From Apodemus sylvaticus (Eukaryota > Chordata > Mammalia > Rodentia > Muridae), in NCBI RefSeq assembly GCF_947179515.1, contig NC_067485.1, forward strand, positions 10,606,096 through 10,670,095: a stretch of 64,000 nucleotides of DNA, in the 5' to 3' direction. Both the position numbers and the translations under genes were made by a program. This document shows, in pieces, positions 55,203 through 64,000 of this stretch. The notes below the pieces were generated by a model, which did no database searches, had not been told where the DNA came from, and was given only the letters and a program-made list of their open reading frames with translations. Each line of letters begins with the position of its first letter. The stretch's first letter is position 1.

Positions 55203-55817
55203 GCGTTTTCCTGGCTTTACTTAAAGTTGGACTTGGAGACCGTGTTGCAGATGGGGTGAAGAGCAACAGAGTTGGAAGGAAGCAGTGTGGGACCCCAGAC
55301 TCTGCTCCCTCGCGTTGGGCTCCCATTTACGAGTATCTCTGCGCCTCTGTCAGGGAAGGAAGAAGCCTGTCAGTGTATCTGTTGCTTAGCGTTTGGCTCT
55401 TCTGAAGATGGGCAGAGGCGCCACCGAGGCGGCTTTTCCTGTTGGTAGGGTGCCAGCTCAGAAGCATCCTGTGCTTCCCAGACTGGAGCTCAGAAGGGGA
55501 CAGGGAGGAGGCGTGGAGAGCAAACCATAACTCCATCTTTGTCTAGGGTGTGAATGACCTTTCTGTGCGTCAGGGGATCCTTAACCACACGGATTATGAA
55601 GAAACAGGTGATGAATTATGTATCGATGTTTGTGCTGTCGGTTTGAGACCCATTTAAAAAAAAAACTCTCTGGGCCTAAAATACCTCAAATTAAAAATGC
55701 AAATAATGATAAATCGGACCAATTTGCCACCTGCCGTGATGCAGGCCCAGCCCACTCTGGAAGGTAAAGACGCTGAGAGGATAGTTTACAGTCTGCTGGA
55801 AAACTCCTGAGAGGGGA

Positions 55818-55884
55818 CGAGGAGGAGGAGGAGGAGGAGGAGGAGGAGGAGGAGGAGGAGGAGGAGGAGGAGGAGGAGGAGGAG
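55818..55884 (+). repeat. (GGA)21-22 triplet repeat
   Basis: A pure GGA run of about 65 bp in Trpc7 intron 2, purine-only on the transcribed sense strand. Frames of poly-Ser, poly-Pro or poly-Leu on the opposite strand are artefacts. Confidence 0.98.
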
Positions 55885-56689
55885 AGTGGAGACGTCTTTG
55901 TCTCCTGAGGCTGAGAACCCAGAGGACATCTGACTTGTGACCAACTGGAGCCAAATCGCCAGGGAGCCAGGAAACAAGTGAAGGCCCAATCTGGCCAGAG
56001 GCAGAGAGAAACGCTGAGCAATCCTCAAGCGTTTGAATCAATTTCTCAGATGCGTTGGATTTCTAAATCATATAAACCAACACCCCAGGAAAACAGAATT
56101 TCCTTGAGACTGGCTGGTAGTGTAAACAGATGTCTGCTTAACATGCAGGAAACACCAGACTGCTTCGCTTTCCATTGGGAAAATATGTTTTGAAGCTGTG
56201 GAGGCTGCAGGTGTTAAAAGGAAGGTGTTTATTGCGGGTGGAGTATGTGTGGAAGAGAATCTGGCAAACATGTTCTCAAAGTGCTTGCTTTTGTGTCGTC
56301 CCCGGTACCCCTGGGGATCCGATGCGACACGCTAGCCCTGTGTAAGAACATCAGAGGACACACAGCCTGAGCAGAGGACAGTTAGATCTCGGGTCTGTCC
56401 ATCGGTGTGCTGATGAGCGCGCCCCTCCCTAAACAGACAGCTGTGGTCCGGTGTGCTCCGGGTCCCAGCATAGGCTGGCTGGGATGGTGCCGTCTGAACG
56501 AGCTTCTTCGTCGGCAGGCCACTCTGGGGGAGGGGATGTTCATAGGCCCCCATCCTTGAGAGCAAGATCTGGGGACTGGCTTATTGTGGGAAATAAGAAG
56601 AAGATAACTCTGCCTTAGGTCAAGGTCGGTCTTTCTCCATTGCACTCTCTGAGCATTTGGGAGAACAGTTCAACGGAGCATGCGCTGGG

Positions 56690-56716
56690 GTGACATCACA
56701 GGAAGTAAGCCAATCA
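56690..56716 (+). promoter_or_regulatory. CRE-like, ETS and CCAAT motifs together
   Basis: TGACATCA, GGAAGT and CCAAT lie within 27 bp inside intron 2, in a moderately GC-rich stretch. No transcript evidence can be read from the sequence. Confidence 0.25.
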
Positions 56717-56999
56717 GCCTGTCTTTAATGACAGCAGTTCACTCACTGGATCACAAACCGCACCTAAAATTAGAAGCAGCTGCTCTTCTAGGTTTGTGCT
56801 GTCAGAGCTTCAGCGGACAGGAGAGAGTGTAGGTTCGGTGATTTGAGGAGGACTAAGGATGCCGCCACACTCAGGAGGGTGGGGGAAGGGCGCAGAAGAG
56901 CCATGCTGCACTCGGTCGGTCGGTGCAGAGTAGGCACCTCAAGTCAGAACGGCCTAGGTCTCATCTCTTACTAACCCTGCAACTGTCCCTGAAAAGTTC

Positions 57000-58110
57000 C
57001 TTTTCTTATTTTAAAAGTGGAGGGCAGGCGGGCTTGTAACTCATCCAGTGGAAGCTTACTTCGCCAACTAAACAGTTCCTCTTACTCTGAGATGTCTACC
57101 TCAGGATCATCAATCTGCAAGAACTTTATACCCCGCGCCCCCACTTAATGGCCAGAAAATCCTGACACCCATCAGTTGCTCAACAGATGTGCCCTCAAGT
57201 AAGCACGCTGAGGGGATTTATCCCTGGCGAGCTGTCAGGGTCGAGGGAGGCGGGTTAGACAAGACAGAGAATGGAAGAACCTAAAGCCTTGTGCAGGAGC
57301 GTCCCACACAGTGGGCACCGCTGATGGAGACTCCCTTCTGGTTCCCAACTGGATCAGGACCACAAATCTCCCCTCCAGGGAACACAGGGTCTCCCCCACT
57401 CTAGCTACACTTCCCATCCCCTGTTAAAAAGAATCGGCTCATTCCCACATTTGTGCCTCTGCCCTGGTGGCCTGGAGGGCAGTGCACTGGCAGGCAATGG
57501 CTGAACCGTTTTTATCTTGTGGAGATTCTAACTCTGAACTCCACAGTCTCTCCCCAGCTCACTAGATTCCCACTGGCGAGTCACTACCACGCCAGCCCTG
57601 TGCTTCAAATCCCTCACAGCCTTTGTGGAGCGCCTCAGCAAACCCACGCTTGCCCACCCACCCTTCCTTTTGAACTCAGATGAGCTGCCACATGAAGGAA
57701 AATGCAACACAAACTTAGTTCAGAAACAACAGTAACTCAGTCTCTGGGTGCAACAACTAAAACCTCATCTTGTGAGCCTTATTAAAATCTGATCCCTCTG
57801 GGGACAGATCCGCAAGGATCCACCATGATACTAGGAAACTCTAGGGGCTACATCTTACCCCACTGCTGTCCCAGTTTCAAAAGGACCTAACTCCCTTCTG
57901 CTTCCTCTCTTCCTCCCTCCAACCCAGAAGCCCAGCCTACTCACCCAGTGATTGGCTCTTTTATTCATTAGGGGATTGGTTCGCAAAAAGCCACCTGAGT
58001 ACATGACTCATTGCTCATTCCAGACAGCCTCTCCCGGGACAGCAAGCCACACAGAGCCATCCATAACAATCCCCGTAGCAGATCTTCTTCGCGGTACAAG
58101 ATAAAACAAT
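57000..58110. other. Intronic single-copy DNA, nothing recognised
   Basis: No repeat or exon is recognised. Short frames only. Confidence 0.5.
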
Positions 58111-58125
58111 TGAGGCTGTACATTT

Positions 58126-58397
58126 ATTTCATGTATATGAGTACACTGTAGCTGTATAGATGGTTGTGATCCATCGTGTGGTTGCTGGGAATTGAACACA
58201 GGACCTCTGCTCCCTCTGGGCCAAAGATTTATTTATTATCATATGTAAGTGCACTGTAGCTGTCTTCAGACACCCCAGAAGAGGGCATCATATCTCACTA
58301 CAGATGGTTGTGAGCCACCATGTGGTTGCTGGGATTTGAACTCAGGACCTTCAGAAGAGCAGTCAGTGCTCTTAACTGTTGAGCCATCTCTCCAGCC
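58126..58397 (-). repeat. Tandem pair of B2 SINEs sharing one target duplication, minus strand
   Basis: The right copy (about 58228-58397) is a full reversed B2, from ATTTATTTATTATCATATG through CACTGTAGCTGTCTTCAGAC to ATCTCTCCAGCC. The left copy (58126-58226) has the B2 tail and GTACACTGTAGCTGTATAGA, then GATGGTTGTGATCCATCGTG and GGTTGCTGGGAATTGAAC. It lacks about 40 bp of its middle and its tRNA-like head. TGAGGCTGTACATTT occurs at 58111-58125 and at 58398-58412 and brackets both. Confidence 0.9.
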
Positions 58398-58636
58398 TGA
58401 GGCTGTACATTTGAGCTCCAAGATTAGAAATGAGTCAAGAGGGTGTTTTCAATTGGAAAAATGCAGACCACTGAAATCAGATAAGCTACGAGTCCTGCTA
58501 AAATATTACTGTGAACAGAAATTACATGGGCTGGAAAGAAACATCAAAGAGGAAGGAGGCAGGAGAGGGCAGGCAGCACCCTGACCAAATACACACAAAC
58601 CATTTTTTGAAAAATATCTCTGTGAAAAGAGTCTTT

Positions 58637-58690
58637 AAAACACACACACACACACACACACATATACCACCACCACCACCACCACACCAT
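58637..58690. repeat. (CA)n followed by (CCA)n
   Basis: CA repeat, then ATATACCACCACCACCACC triplets. Confidence 0.9.
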
Positions 58691-60800
58691 ACCACACATC
58701 ACATGAAGAATCATTTCTCACAGAAGTGTAACTGTCAGTTTAAAATATCAGAGATCTGAAGAAACTGGCGATGGCTGTTGAAGGAAATTAGCCAGTGAGA
58801 AGTATCACAAATTAAGTCAAATGGATGCACACTTTTCTCTGAGAAGAAAAGGTCACAAGGCTGTGCAAATTGGTCATATTGATCATCTTAGCTGCACAAA
58901 CTGTTAGCATGGAGACACGTGTTTGATAAGCAGTAGATTCATGCTTCCATTGAACATAAATGTGTAAGTGCTGGGTGGGGAAGAGGCAGGACCCGGCCTC
59001 ACACATGACCTGCAGCTACTGACCTCACTGAACCCCCAGCATGTGATGCCAGGGTCTGATGCACAGGCTGTAGGCCGGGCGGAGATGCGCCATGGCACTG
59101 TCTAGCGGGCGGGCGGCATGGGCATTCTCCCAAGAGCCGTGGGAATAAGCACAGAGTCCCCAATGGTCAGGGCTGACCGGGTGGGGCAGGCGACTCTATT
59201 GGGAGATGGTGCATGCTTGAAGATTTCTACCAGAATGTAGTTCTAGATTGAAACCTAGGGACATGAAAGAGAGGGAAAGGGTTCCCAGCCCAGAGGCGCA
59301 AGAGCTAGTCTACCACAGAGAGGAAAGAAGAGACTCATTCCAAGAACACAGGCATCTCGGGATAGACCTGGTGTAAGAGTAAAGAGAGACAAGGCAGTTC
59401 CGAGGGATGCTGATGAGCACCTCAGCCCCAGCCGCACCACTGGGGCCTGACATCCAAAGCCAGACCTTGTTGTCAGGTGGAGAGCGAACCACTGGATACC
59501 GTCAGTGGGTGAGGGGCCACGTCTATAGTTTGGAGGGATCCAATCTTCTTGATGTAGACAGGGATATGAGAGGATAGTCTGGGAGGTGTGAGGAGACTGC
59601 TGTTGACAGACACACTCCTCCCTGGCAGGGCACCTCAGTGAGAAGGTGAGTGGTCTCTGATAGAGGAGACACAAACAGAGGACATCACCTTCCCCTGGAC
59701 ATTTTTCTTGTCACGCATTTCCCAGGGCCACGATTCTATCTCTAGGATCTCTCACTGCTAGAAGAGACAAAGAGAGGAGAGACAGCTCCTTGGCTTTTCC
59801 TTAGGGCAGAAACCAGGAGAGCATGGGGAGGGCAGGCAGTGGTGGGAGAGGAGCTGTGTTCCCCAGCCCACAGCACCTTTGCAATGCACCAGGAGCACTG
59901 GCCTATCAGAGAGTGGATTCAGAAGTGACAGCGCCAGAATGGGAAGAGGACCGCTGGGTTTTATTCCACTGCATCTTTCAAACTCGGGACACTGACCCTC
60001 TGTTTGGGTTCCTGGAGCATATATGTTTTTTGTTAAAGAAAGGTTTGAATTGCAGCTTGCCCTAGCATATGTAAAGGATCAAGTGAGTATCCCTTCCTTT
60101 CTCCCTTCTGCAGGGTGTTAAGAATTTCAAGCAATGGAGACTGAGTAGGAGAAGGCCTTTCAGGGTACCCAAAACCCTCCTTGGACATTCCGTTGAGGCT
60201 GAGTCTCCTACTGTTGCTCTGACCTGGTCCCTAAATGTCATGGTTTACAGACAACTGTATTACAGCTGATTAACGAGGCTGCCAGTTCAGGAGCACAGCC
60301 TGAGGCTTGCTCTCCCTGAAGCCCCAGGAGTTTCCTTCCTGTCACGTGTTTCTGGCAGCATCTATCAATTCTTGGCTTGTCTGAGCATCTTTCCAATCCC
60401 TGCTTCTGCTCATGAACAGAGTTCCCTAAGCATTTCATATTCAAGGATATCCAGCTAAGGGCTCACCCTTCTGTAGTAGGACTTTGTTATAATTAATTCT
60501 ACCTGCAACTATCCTGTTACTAAATGAGGACACAGTCTCATGATCCAGGAAGGACTTGAATTAGGGGAGTACTCAGTTCAACCTCATACACAGAGGGAAA
60601 GTCTGGGTTGAGATGAACTAGAGGAGGCCATGACCTAGAATCCAGACAGAGCTTCACAGACTCAGAGAGAGGCAGGTCATCAGCATTCCCGGGAAGCCAA
60701 GGTCAGCTCTAAACTAGGATGCCAGTCTGGAGGAAACAAAGGCTCAATTTCCCATGCTTTCTACAGACAAGGCCAAAACTATAACAATTCTGTAAAAGCA
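58691..60800. other. Intronic single-copy DNA
   Basis: A GC-rich patch at 59066-59120 includes GCGGGCGGGCGGC. No exon is recognised. A 139-codon minus-strand frame at 59255-59674 has no known similarity. Confidence 0.5.
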
Positions 60801-60804
60801 CGAG

Positions 60805-61140
60805 TGTGGGTATGTGTGGGTATTGTGTTTGCACACATGTCTGGGTGTCTGTGCATATGTGTTTGTGTGTATACATGTATATCTGTGTATGTATATATGT
60901 CTGGGTATGGGTATATGCATACAAGTGTGTAGTATGCATGTGTGTTCAAGTGTGTGCCTGTGTGTGATATGTGTGTATGTGTGTGGTATGCATGTGTGTG
61001 TGTGTGGTATGCATGTGTGTATGAGTGTGTGGTGTATGTGTGCCTGGATGCATATGTGTGGTATACATGTGTACATATGAGTGTATGTATGGGGGGTGTG
61101 TGTATGCATGTGTGCTTGTGTGTGGTATACACGTGCACAT
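60805..61140. repeat. Long degenerate TG/TATG/GCATG repeat
   Basis: About 335 bp of TGTGTATG, TGGTATGCATG and TGTGTGC units with a loose higher-order period. All long frames through it (up to 176 codons on the minus strand) are repeat artefacts. Confidence 0.9.
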
Positions 61141-62850
61141 GAGACTATGGCATTTAGGAGAGAAAAATAGTAAATATGAAAGGAGCAGCTCACAGAAACA
61201 TTAAAAAGAAATTTGACATTAACCCTCCCGAGTATGAGAAAATCATTTTCTAGCTTAAACTTGGAGATAAACACAAAACACTATTCATTATAGAATTCTC
61301 TTAAAATATCAAAAGGTAGCTGGAACAAAGAGTCAGTTAGTCCTACCATATAGTGATATCTTTCTTTCTAGACTTCCTTCTCACCCCAAGTGCAAAATTC
61401 TAAATGATTCTAATGACCCCACTAACAAAAAAGTGCCAATGGCTTGTTGCTCCTCTTCCTGTATCTCCATCCCTTTTCTCTCCTCTTCCCTGTGAAGCAC
61501 AACTCTAGGGCCTTCTCAGAGTCAGGGCATCTATGGTCTCATTTACTTGGGAAATGCACCTCTTGTATCTTCCCGGAGTTCTGGAGGCTGAAAAGAAGTC
61601 ATCGAAAGATTGTAATCTCTGCCGTTGTGGAGTTTATGAAGACCACAGAAAATCATAGTGACTCGTGTGTTTGTAAATTATATGCAGGGGGTTATGAAAC
61701 AAAACTGTGGCTTTCTTACCCCCTCCCTCAACACTGTGCAATCCGTGTGAGAGCATGGATGGGGAGGTCGATGCTTCTGAGGGTGAACGCCACTCACGCC
61801 TTCTGTCCACTGTCTAGGATAGCAGACGCTGCTGCTCAAGTCTCTGCTTTGTTATCTTCATGCTCAGCAAACAGCTCCGTGTCTGCCTCAGCCCCTGAAA
61901 ATACCTTCTCCCAGCCTGACTGCTGTCTGCAGGGTTGAGATCAGTGTGCGCCATTTTGACCCACCACAAGGATCACTGATAACATTCACATAAATGAAAA
62001 AAAAAAAAAAAAAGAGGCCATAGTAACCAAAAGCAAAGCACGCCGAGTTTAGTCTTTAGTTTTCTGTGCACAAGAGAGCCTTCAGAAATCAGTTTGGATT
62101 CTTTCTTCTCCCATAGAACCGTCCTATCAGGGCACTTCAGTGTGCGGGATGTGAATGCCTGCTGTTCGCTTAAGAACCTTGTCCTTTGTGTCTGCCGAGG
62201 CCTCGGGTTCTGGTGACAAACTGGTGTGTATCAACTAAGGACCTGCATGGGTTCAGGGACGTGTCTGTGTTGGTGGTTGGACTCTGGCATGTAGACCAGT
62301 GTGGCCTGGACGGGAAGTGACGACCTGTCAGTATCAGGCTGAGGAGGCAACCCGGCAAGGCTTGTCCAGAATGCTTTGGTCACTCTGTCCACCACGACTT
62401 TTCTCCTGGCTCTGAGGCAGGGGACTGCAGTCAAAATGTTCCTTTCTAACCAGCTCTCAACATAAGCAGGCAGGAAACAGTAGGAGAAACCTTCCTGATT
62501 GTGACTGTTTCAGGGTAACACAGTCTGAGACCTAAACTCTGTCTAATGTGTCTATGGAGATTTTGTAAACCCTGGGTTTTGAAGTAGTTTGAAGGTGCAG
62601 TCTTGTTGGAAAAGATATCTTTCCCTTCCCCCTAAAGTCCTACATACTCTCTCCTTTCCTTCATAATTTCATATATCCAGCGGTCATATGTACGGCTTCA
62701 GTCTGACCAAGCTGACCTTTACATGGAAAGTGAGTGCTTCTGTTGTTGTTTCTCCCAGGACAGTGTCTTCCCTAGGTGGGGGAATTCCATCCACCCCTTC
62801 ACAATTTTACTTCTAGGAATTCGGGTTTTGAGCAATTATCAAGTTGGGAG
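61141..62850. other. Intronic single-copy DNA
   Basis: An A run of about 18 is at 61998-62014. A 164-codon plus-strand frame (61444-61938) has no recognised domain or splice context. Confidence 0.5.
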
Positions 62851-62856
62851 ATCCAG

Positions 62857-63052
62857 TGGTGGTGGTGGTGGTGGTGGTGGTGGTGGTGCTGCTGCTGCTG
62901 CTGATGATGATAGTTCTGTTGGTGGTTTGGTGTTAGTGATGGTGCTAGTGCTGGTTGGTGATGGTGGTGATGTTGATGGTGGTGATGATGGTGGTCATGG
63001 TGGGGGCAGTGATGGTGGTCATGGTGGGGGCAGTGATGGTATGATGGTGCTA
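62857..63052 (+). repeat. GGT, GCT and GAT triplet repeats in succession
   Basis: About ten GGT, then five GCT and three GAT triplets (62857-62911) follow one another in the same phase. A degenerate GGT/GAT stretch continues and includes a 24-bp unit (GGTCATGGTGGGGGCAGTGA and four more bases) present twice near 62992-63039. Confidence 0.95.
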
Positions 63053-63765
63053 GTTTTCTATTCGTAAGTTTATCTTGTACAATTGTGATAGGAATGAATA
63101 AACACTGCACTCCTGTCCTTTTCTCTGAGTGCCATAACTCTGGCACTTACCCCTTCCTTTTAAGCCATCACTCAATAGACATCAGCTTCTAGAAAGCTTC
63201 ATGATCGTCTTCAATAAAATCAAGTCTGCAACAGTCCAGCAGGGCCTGGAGCAGGCTCATGGCTCTGAGAAAGGGACACTGAGAAAGGACCAATGCAAGA
63301 AGGCGGGGTGGGAGTGGGGGTGGAGGTTTGTTTTCAATGTTTAATTCAGTATTATTATGATTTTTGGATTTTGGACTACATCCAGCTAAGAAGACATGTT
63401 CCGTTGTGGTCCAGGAGTTATGTGAAGTCGGTAAATGCCACTGCAGCCCCTGGAAACAAGAGTCCACTTGATGCCAATCAAGCAATCAGAGAACTGTAGT
63501 TGACTGAAAAGCGAAAGCTCTGCCGCTCAGATGGAACGAGCCAGAAATCTCTCTGACACTGATGAACTAAACGCCTTTCCTTTTTATCCTTTTGACTTAC
63601 AAACCGTGTGATTAGTGCCTAAGGTATGTGGCATGCACTCAAACACAGTATAGAGACAAGGTACCCTAAAATAAGCCTCCTCAAAATCCTAGCAGAGGCT
63701 CCTTTCGAAGCCTGGGCAAAGGAGGGAGTGCACTTTTCCATTTACTGAGTACAGTATTGATGTAG
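63053..63765. other. Intronic single-copy DNA
   Basis: Nothing is recognised. Confidence 0.5.
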
Positions 63766-64000
63766 AGCCTCCATCTGCACTGTCCTCCCCACTGCTGATG
63801 CAGCGCCTGTCTGTACTCTCCTCCCCACTGCAGATGCAGCACCTGTCTGCACTCTCCTCCCCACTGCAGGTGCAGCGCCTGTCTGCACTCTCCTCCCCAC
63901 TGCAGATGCAGTGCCTGTCCGCACTCTCCTCCCCACTGCAGATGCAGTGCCTGTCTGTACTCTCCTCCCTACTGCAGATGCAGTGCCTGTCTGCACTGTC
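63766..64000 (+). repeat. 36-bp minisatellite, at least six copies, continues beyond the window
   Basis: The unit is ctgtctgcactctcctcccc plus actgcagatgcagcgc, 36 bp, repeated about 6.5 times with few changes (C/T at the CpG, G/T in CTGCACT/CTGTACT). The unit length is divisible by three, so one minus-strand frame stays open with a 12-residue period. Each unit holds a pyrimidine stretch followed by CACTGCAG. Confidence 0.95.

Larger units (their letters stand above)
51233..64000 (+). other. Trpc7: Trpc7 intron 2, 5' portion
   Basis: It starts with the donor GTAACC and runs beyond the window. I searched the open frames for the expected next exon (beginning NDYRKLSMQCKDF in TRPC7) and found none. 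Single-copy stretches lie between the repeats listed separately. GC-richer patches near 56640-56950 and 59040-59120 have no recognised exon. Confidence 0.8.

Noticed and set aside
55691..56041. Frames with poly-Pro, poly-Ser or poly-Leu
   Set aside because: They are translations of the GGA triplet run on the opposite strand, with no exon context.
60744..61274. 176-codon minus-strand frame, His/Thr-rich
   Set aside because: It is produced by the degenerate TG repeat.
61444..61938. 164-codon open frame on the plus strand in intron 2
   Set aside because: No recognised domain, ordinary composition for chance frames, no splice or start context. Frames of this length are expected in 64 kb.
63766..64000. 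Possible CRISPR array or coding tandem repeat
   Set aside because: The units abut without spacers of different sequence, the genome is mammalian, and the minus-strand open frame follows from the 36-bp period.
51233..64000. Search for Trpc7 exon 3
   Set aside because: No frame encodes the expected continuation (NDYRKLSMQCKDF), so the exon lies beyond the window.
1..64000. tRNA, rRNA, snRNA or microRNA genes
   Set aside because: No full tRNA cloverleaf or known small RNA was recognised. The tRNA-like boxes seen all belong to SINEs. The hairpin at 41072-41180 has too long a loop for a usual microRNA precursor.

Overview
This is a window of mammalian nuclear DNA, almost certainly from a murid rodent and most probably mouse. 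B1, B2, B3/B4-type SINEs, a rodent Lx-type LINE-1, rodent LTRs and long (CA)n/(TC)n(TG)n microsatellites occur throughout. There is one recognisable protein-coding gene, spread over exons and introns. There are no operons, no CRISPR arrays and no prokaryotic gene organisation. The long open frames elsewhere are chance frames or run through repeats.

The gene is the 5' part of Trpc7, on the + strand. It encodes a diacylglycerol-activated, calcium-permeable cation channel of the TRPC3/6/7 group. Exon 2 (50455-51232) codes for the N-terminal ankyrin-repeat and TRP_2 region, 259 codons, and ends with a clean GT donor. It begins one base into a codon. The only matching exon 1 that I can see ends at 43264 with the bases AT followed by a consensus donor, so the initiator ATG would be split by a 7.19 kb intron. 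Exon 1 also carries a 15-codon upstream ORF. Intron 2 runs from 51233 to the end of the window; exon 3 is not present.

Layout. 1-1000: an ERVL-like provirus end (minus strand) with LTR and tRNA-Leu-like primer site. 1-12 kb: mostly single-copy DNA with scattered SINEs and CA repeats. 12.2-18.7 kb: a long, broken Lx-type LINE-1 inserted into a B3 SINE, with matching target-site duplications on both sides. 19-32 kb: dense retroelements, including two solo LTRs with visible target-site duplications, an LTR held between two TG tracts, an ancient LINE-1 endonuclease remnant and a hAT-like element. 32-42.6 kb: SINEs, a long polypyrimidine tract, a B1 nested in a B2 tail and an AT-rich inverted repeat. 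42.6-43.3 kb: Trpc7 promoter-proximal region with a (TG)n(TC)n(TG)n tract, then exon 1. 43.3-50.45 kb: intron 1. 50.45-51.23 kb: exon 2. 51.2-64 kb: intron 2 with a (GGA)n tract, a tandem B2 pair sharing one 15-bp target-site duplication, a GGT/GCT/GAT repeat and a 36-bp minisatellite running off the end.

The points most worth a second look are the split start codon with a weak start context and uORF, the 36-bp minisatellite whose every unit contains a 3' splice-site-like motif, the nested insertions datable by their duplications, and several structure-prone repeats around the gene. Repeat family names are from memory of consensus sequences and need RepeatMasker. The structural evidence (duplications, primer site, TATA and poly(A) motifs) was read directly.
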